Source: DASUGM01 sp036274055 (GTDB lineage: Bacteria; Acidobacteriota; Vicinamibacteria; Vicinamibacterales; SCN-69-37). From it: a stretch of DNA of 40,397 nucleotides. The notes below the pieces were generated by a model. The model saw nothing but the letters and a program-made list of their open reading frames with translations. It was not told where the DNA came from and searched no databases. Below, piece after piece: positions 38,550 to 40,397 of the stretch. Position numbers and translations under genes: made by a program. Every line of letters starts with the position of its first letter. Positions within the stretch are counted from its first letter, which is position 1. The stretch is taken from assembly GCA_036274055.1 (NCBI GenBank), contig DASUGM010000269.1:1-40397 (forward strand), given 5' to 3'.

Positions 38550-40397
38550 CTATTGGCCGCCGCCCTTGCCACCCGCAGGCAAGGGTTTAGCGTCGGCGGC
38601 GGGCTTCAAGTATTTGTCGTACCAAGTGAGAATCCGTGTCTCGAAGTCGATCGCTTCGGCGGCCGAATTTGGCGGCCGGTGCGCGCCGTTGACGTAGCGC
38701 ACCCATTCGACGTCGCGATTGAGGCGGCGGAGCGCGTAGTAGATCTCGCGCGACTGGCTCGCCGGCACGTTCGGATCCTGATCGCCGGTGATGTTGAGGA
38801 GCGGCGTCTTGATCCGATCGGCCTGCATCACCGCGGAGTGCTCGAGGTAGCGCTCCGGGTATTCCCACAACGTGCCGCCGATGCGGTCCTGGCTCTTCTC
38901 GGGCGCATGCGTGTTGCGGACGCCGAGGCGCGGGCTGTCGGTGTAGAAGCTGACCATGTCGACCTTGCCAGAGACGTTGACCGCGGCTTTGAAACGATCG
39001 GTTTGCGTCAGCAGCAGCACCGTCGCGTAGCCGCCGTAGCTGGTGCCGTGGATGCCGAGCTTGTCGGGATCAGCGATGCCCATGTCGATCAGCTTGTTGG
39101 CCGCGCTGGTGACGCCCTTGACCCACGCCTCGCCGGGGCGGCCGACGACGAGGTTCACCGACGGATGAAACACCGCGTAGCCGTGGCTGGCGAGAAACGC
39201 GGCGCGGGCGTTGAAGCCGTTGTCGAAGAAGGTCTCGTAGATCTCGAACACCGTCGGATACTTCTGGCCGCGCACGTAGTTGGTCGGATAGCGCAACACG
39301 CCGTAGAGCTCCTTGCCGTCGGTGTCGCGGTACCTCACCAGCTCGGACTTCGGCAGCGGCCGGCCGGCCAGCCACGGATTCAAGTTCGTCAGCGCCTTCT
39401 GCGCGGCGAACGCGGCGTCGGCGGCGAACAGCTCGGCCGGACGATCGCCGTCGGATTTCGTGAACACGAATCGGCGGCCATCGCGCGAGAGCTGCACGTT
39501 GCCGTAGAGATTGGCGTCTTTCACGATCGTCGTCATCGCCGCGGTCGCGGCGTCGATGCGGACCACGCCGCGCTCCCAGCGGTCGCGCGCGCCCCAGGTC
39601 GCATAGACCGAGCCGCCGTCCGGCGCCCAGGTCAGCACCGCGACGCGCGGGTTCTTCTCCTCGTCGGCGTCGAGCGTCAGGATCTGCTTGCGCGTCGAGT
39701 CGGCGACGTTGATGACGTACCAGCCCTTGCGGCTGGTCACCAGCAGCTTCGATCCGTCGCGGCTGAAGGCATTGACCGAGAAGGACTCGGGGCCCTCGGT
39801 CTCCTTCTTCTCGTCCGGCGTCAGGATCGGCGTCACCGCCGGCTTGGTCTCGGGCGTCGCGCTCTTCGGGCGCGGCGTGAGGCTGCGGGCTTCGCCGCCG
39901 GCGAGCGACCGCACGAACACTTCGCCCTGCTTGGCGTAGGCCAACGTCTTCAGATCCTCGGTCCAGCGCAGCGTCAGGCCCTTGAGATCCTTCGGTGTGA
40001 AGATCGTCTTCGGCTCGATCTCGCCGCGCGTCCACGCCAGCAGCCGGCTCTCGGTGCCGCCGATCGTGTCGTAGTCGGTCTTCTCGGTCGCGTCCTCCTG
40101 GAACACGATCGTCGATCCGTCGCGTGCGAGCGTGTAGCTGTTGAGCTTGCGTTCCGGCATCCGGTCCGTGACGACGCCGGTGGTCGCGTCGATTTCGCTG
40201 ACAATCCGCCAGCGATTGGCGCGGCTGAGATCGTCCCAATCGAGGAACGGCTCCTTCGAGGTGTGGACGATGATCGGCCCCTGCGTCAGCGCCTTGAAGC
40301 GGTCCGCGGCTTCCTGCTCGCGCGCCGGCGTGCGCATCGCGACGACGACGCGGGCGTTGTCCGCGGTCCAGTCGAGCGCGCTGTTGAGGGCAATCGC
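38550..40397 (-). CDS. S9 prolyl-oligopeptidase-family peptidase (N-terminus outside window)
   Basis: At least 615 residues; the frame continues to the window end with ALNSALDWTADNARVVVAMRT, so the N-terminus is missing. The visible N-terminal part is a beta-propeller (SYTLARDGSTIVF, TLRWTEDLKTLAYA, AFSRDGSKLLVTS, AVLTWAPDGGSVYATW). The C-terminal hydrolase has GTSYGGYA with nucleophile Ser433, catalytic Asp521 in GDQDPNVP and His553 in NGAHRPP, counted from the Met at 40337. It cleaves oligopeptides and resembles DPP4/acylaminoacyl-peptidase types with the GxSxGGY signature. The tail PLPAGGKGGGQ is short and low-complexity. The signal peptide cannot be judged. Confidence 0.93.
   Translation of the reverse strand, partial: AIALNSALDWTADNARVVVAMRTPAREQEAADRFKALTQGPIIVHTSKEPFLDWDDLSRANRWRIVSEIDATTGVVTDRMPERKLNSYTLARDGSTIVFQEDATEKTDYDTIGGTESRLLAWTRGEIEPKTIFTPKDLKGLTLRWTEDLKTLAYAKQGEVFVRSLAGGEARSLTPRPKSATPETKPAVTPILTPDEKKETEGPESFSVNAFSRDGSKLLVTSRKGWYVINVADSTRKQILTLDADEEKNPRVAVLTWAPDGGSVYATWGARDRWERGVVRIDAATAAMTTIVKDANLYGNVQLSRDGRRFVFTKSDGDRPAELFAADAAFAAQKALTNLNPWLAGRPLPKSELVRYRDTDGKELYGVLRYPTNYVRGQKYPTVFEIYETFFDNGFNARAAFLASHGYAVFHPSVNLVVGRPGEAWVKGVTSAANKLIDMGIADPDKLGIHGTSYGGYATVLLLTQTDRFKAAVNVSGKVDMVSFYTDSPRLGVRNTHAPEKSQDRIGGTLWEYPERYLEHSAVMQADRIKTPLLNITGDQDPNVPASQSREIYYALRRLNRDVEWVRYVNGAHRPPNSAAEAIDFETRILTWYDKYLKPAADAKPLPAGGKGGGQ

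Overview
The window is GC-rich bacterial DNA that most resembles an Acidobacteriota chromosome, probably Vicinamibacteria-like. The reasons are three large MacB-like permeases of the acidobacterial duplicated orphan permease (ADOP) type without a linked ATPase, two small PadR regulators beside them, a kinase fused to a beta-propeller, HTH-plus-membrane sensor proteins, tandem carboxypeptidase-regulatory-like secreted proteins, and BACON and M48/beta-propeller proteins. The lineage is an inference from gene content. I saw no rRNA, tRNA, CRISPR array, transposase, integrase or phage gene.

Layout. 1-2242 (-): an ArsR / SRPBCC / small membrane protein / DUF1801 / UvrA-like cassette with overlapping genes, cut by the left edge. 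2312-8793 (-): a stand-alone ADOP permease, then a PadR / secreted protein / ADOP operon. 8838-11801 (+): a 17-codon ORF, a DUF1801 protein and a membrane Ser/Thr kinase with a TolB/WD40-like propeller. 11846-13346: two divergent J-domain genes around an AT-rich, palindromic promoter region. 13654-14284: a 66-aa ORF facing an HU gene. 15032-19721 (+): a DUF6265-like secreted protein and two tandem carboxypeptidase-regulatory-like proteins. 19844-23495 (-): a lipoprotein and a PadR/ADOP pair. 23548-26603 (+): an HTH-membrane protein overlapping gamma-glutamyltransferase. 26764-40397 (-): a long codirectional run of cell-envelope and hydrolase genes: S9 peptidase (cut by the right edge), amidase, an alpha/beta-hydrolase-subtilase fusion, a BACON lipoprotein, an M48 protease-propeller protein and a class A PBP.

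Two non-coding patterns run through the window. First, several gene borders (13855-13936, 14713-14953, 19722-19843, 26603-26761, 38190-38540) carry long inverted repeats. Most are built from short units of about 7-8 nt, and the unit differs at every site, so the architecture is shared but the sequence is not. A tandem-only relative lies at 13347-13435. Second, many first-in-transcript genes have a -10-like TANNNT hexamer exactly 6 or 7 nt before the start codon and no Shine-Dalgarno sequence, which points to leaderless transcription. Genes inside operons instead have SD sequences or 4-nt start/stop overlaps.

The most unusual protein is the 773-aa fusion of a triad-bearing alpha/beta hydrolase with a complete subtilase and no signal peptide. 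The most unusual regulatory site is a perfect 11-bp inverted repeat straddling the start codon of the second padR gene. Everything here comes from reading the sequence. No database search was run, so family names rest on motif recognition.
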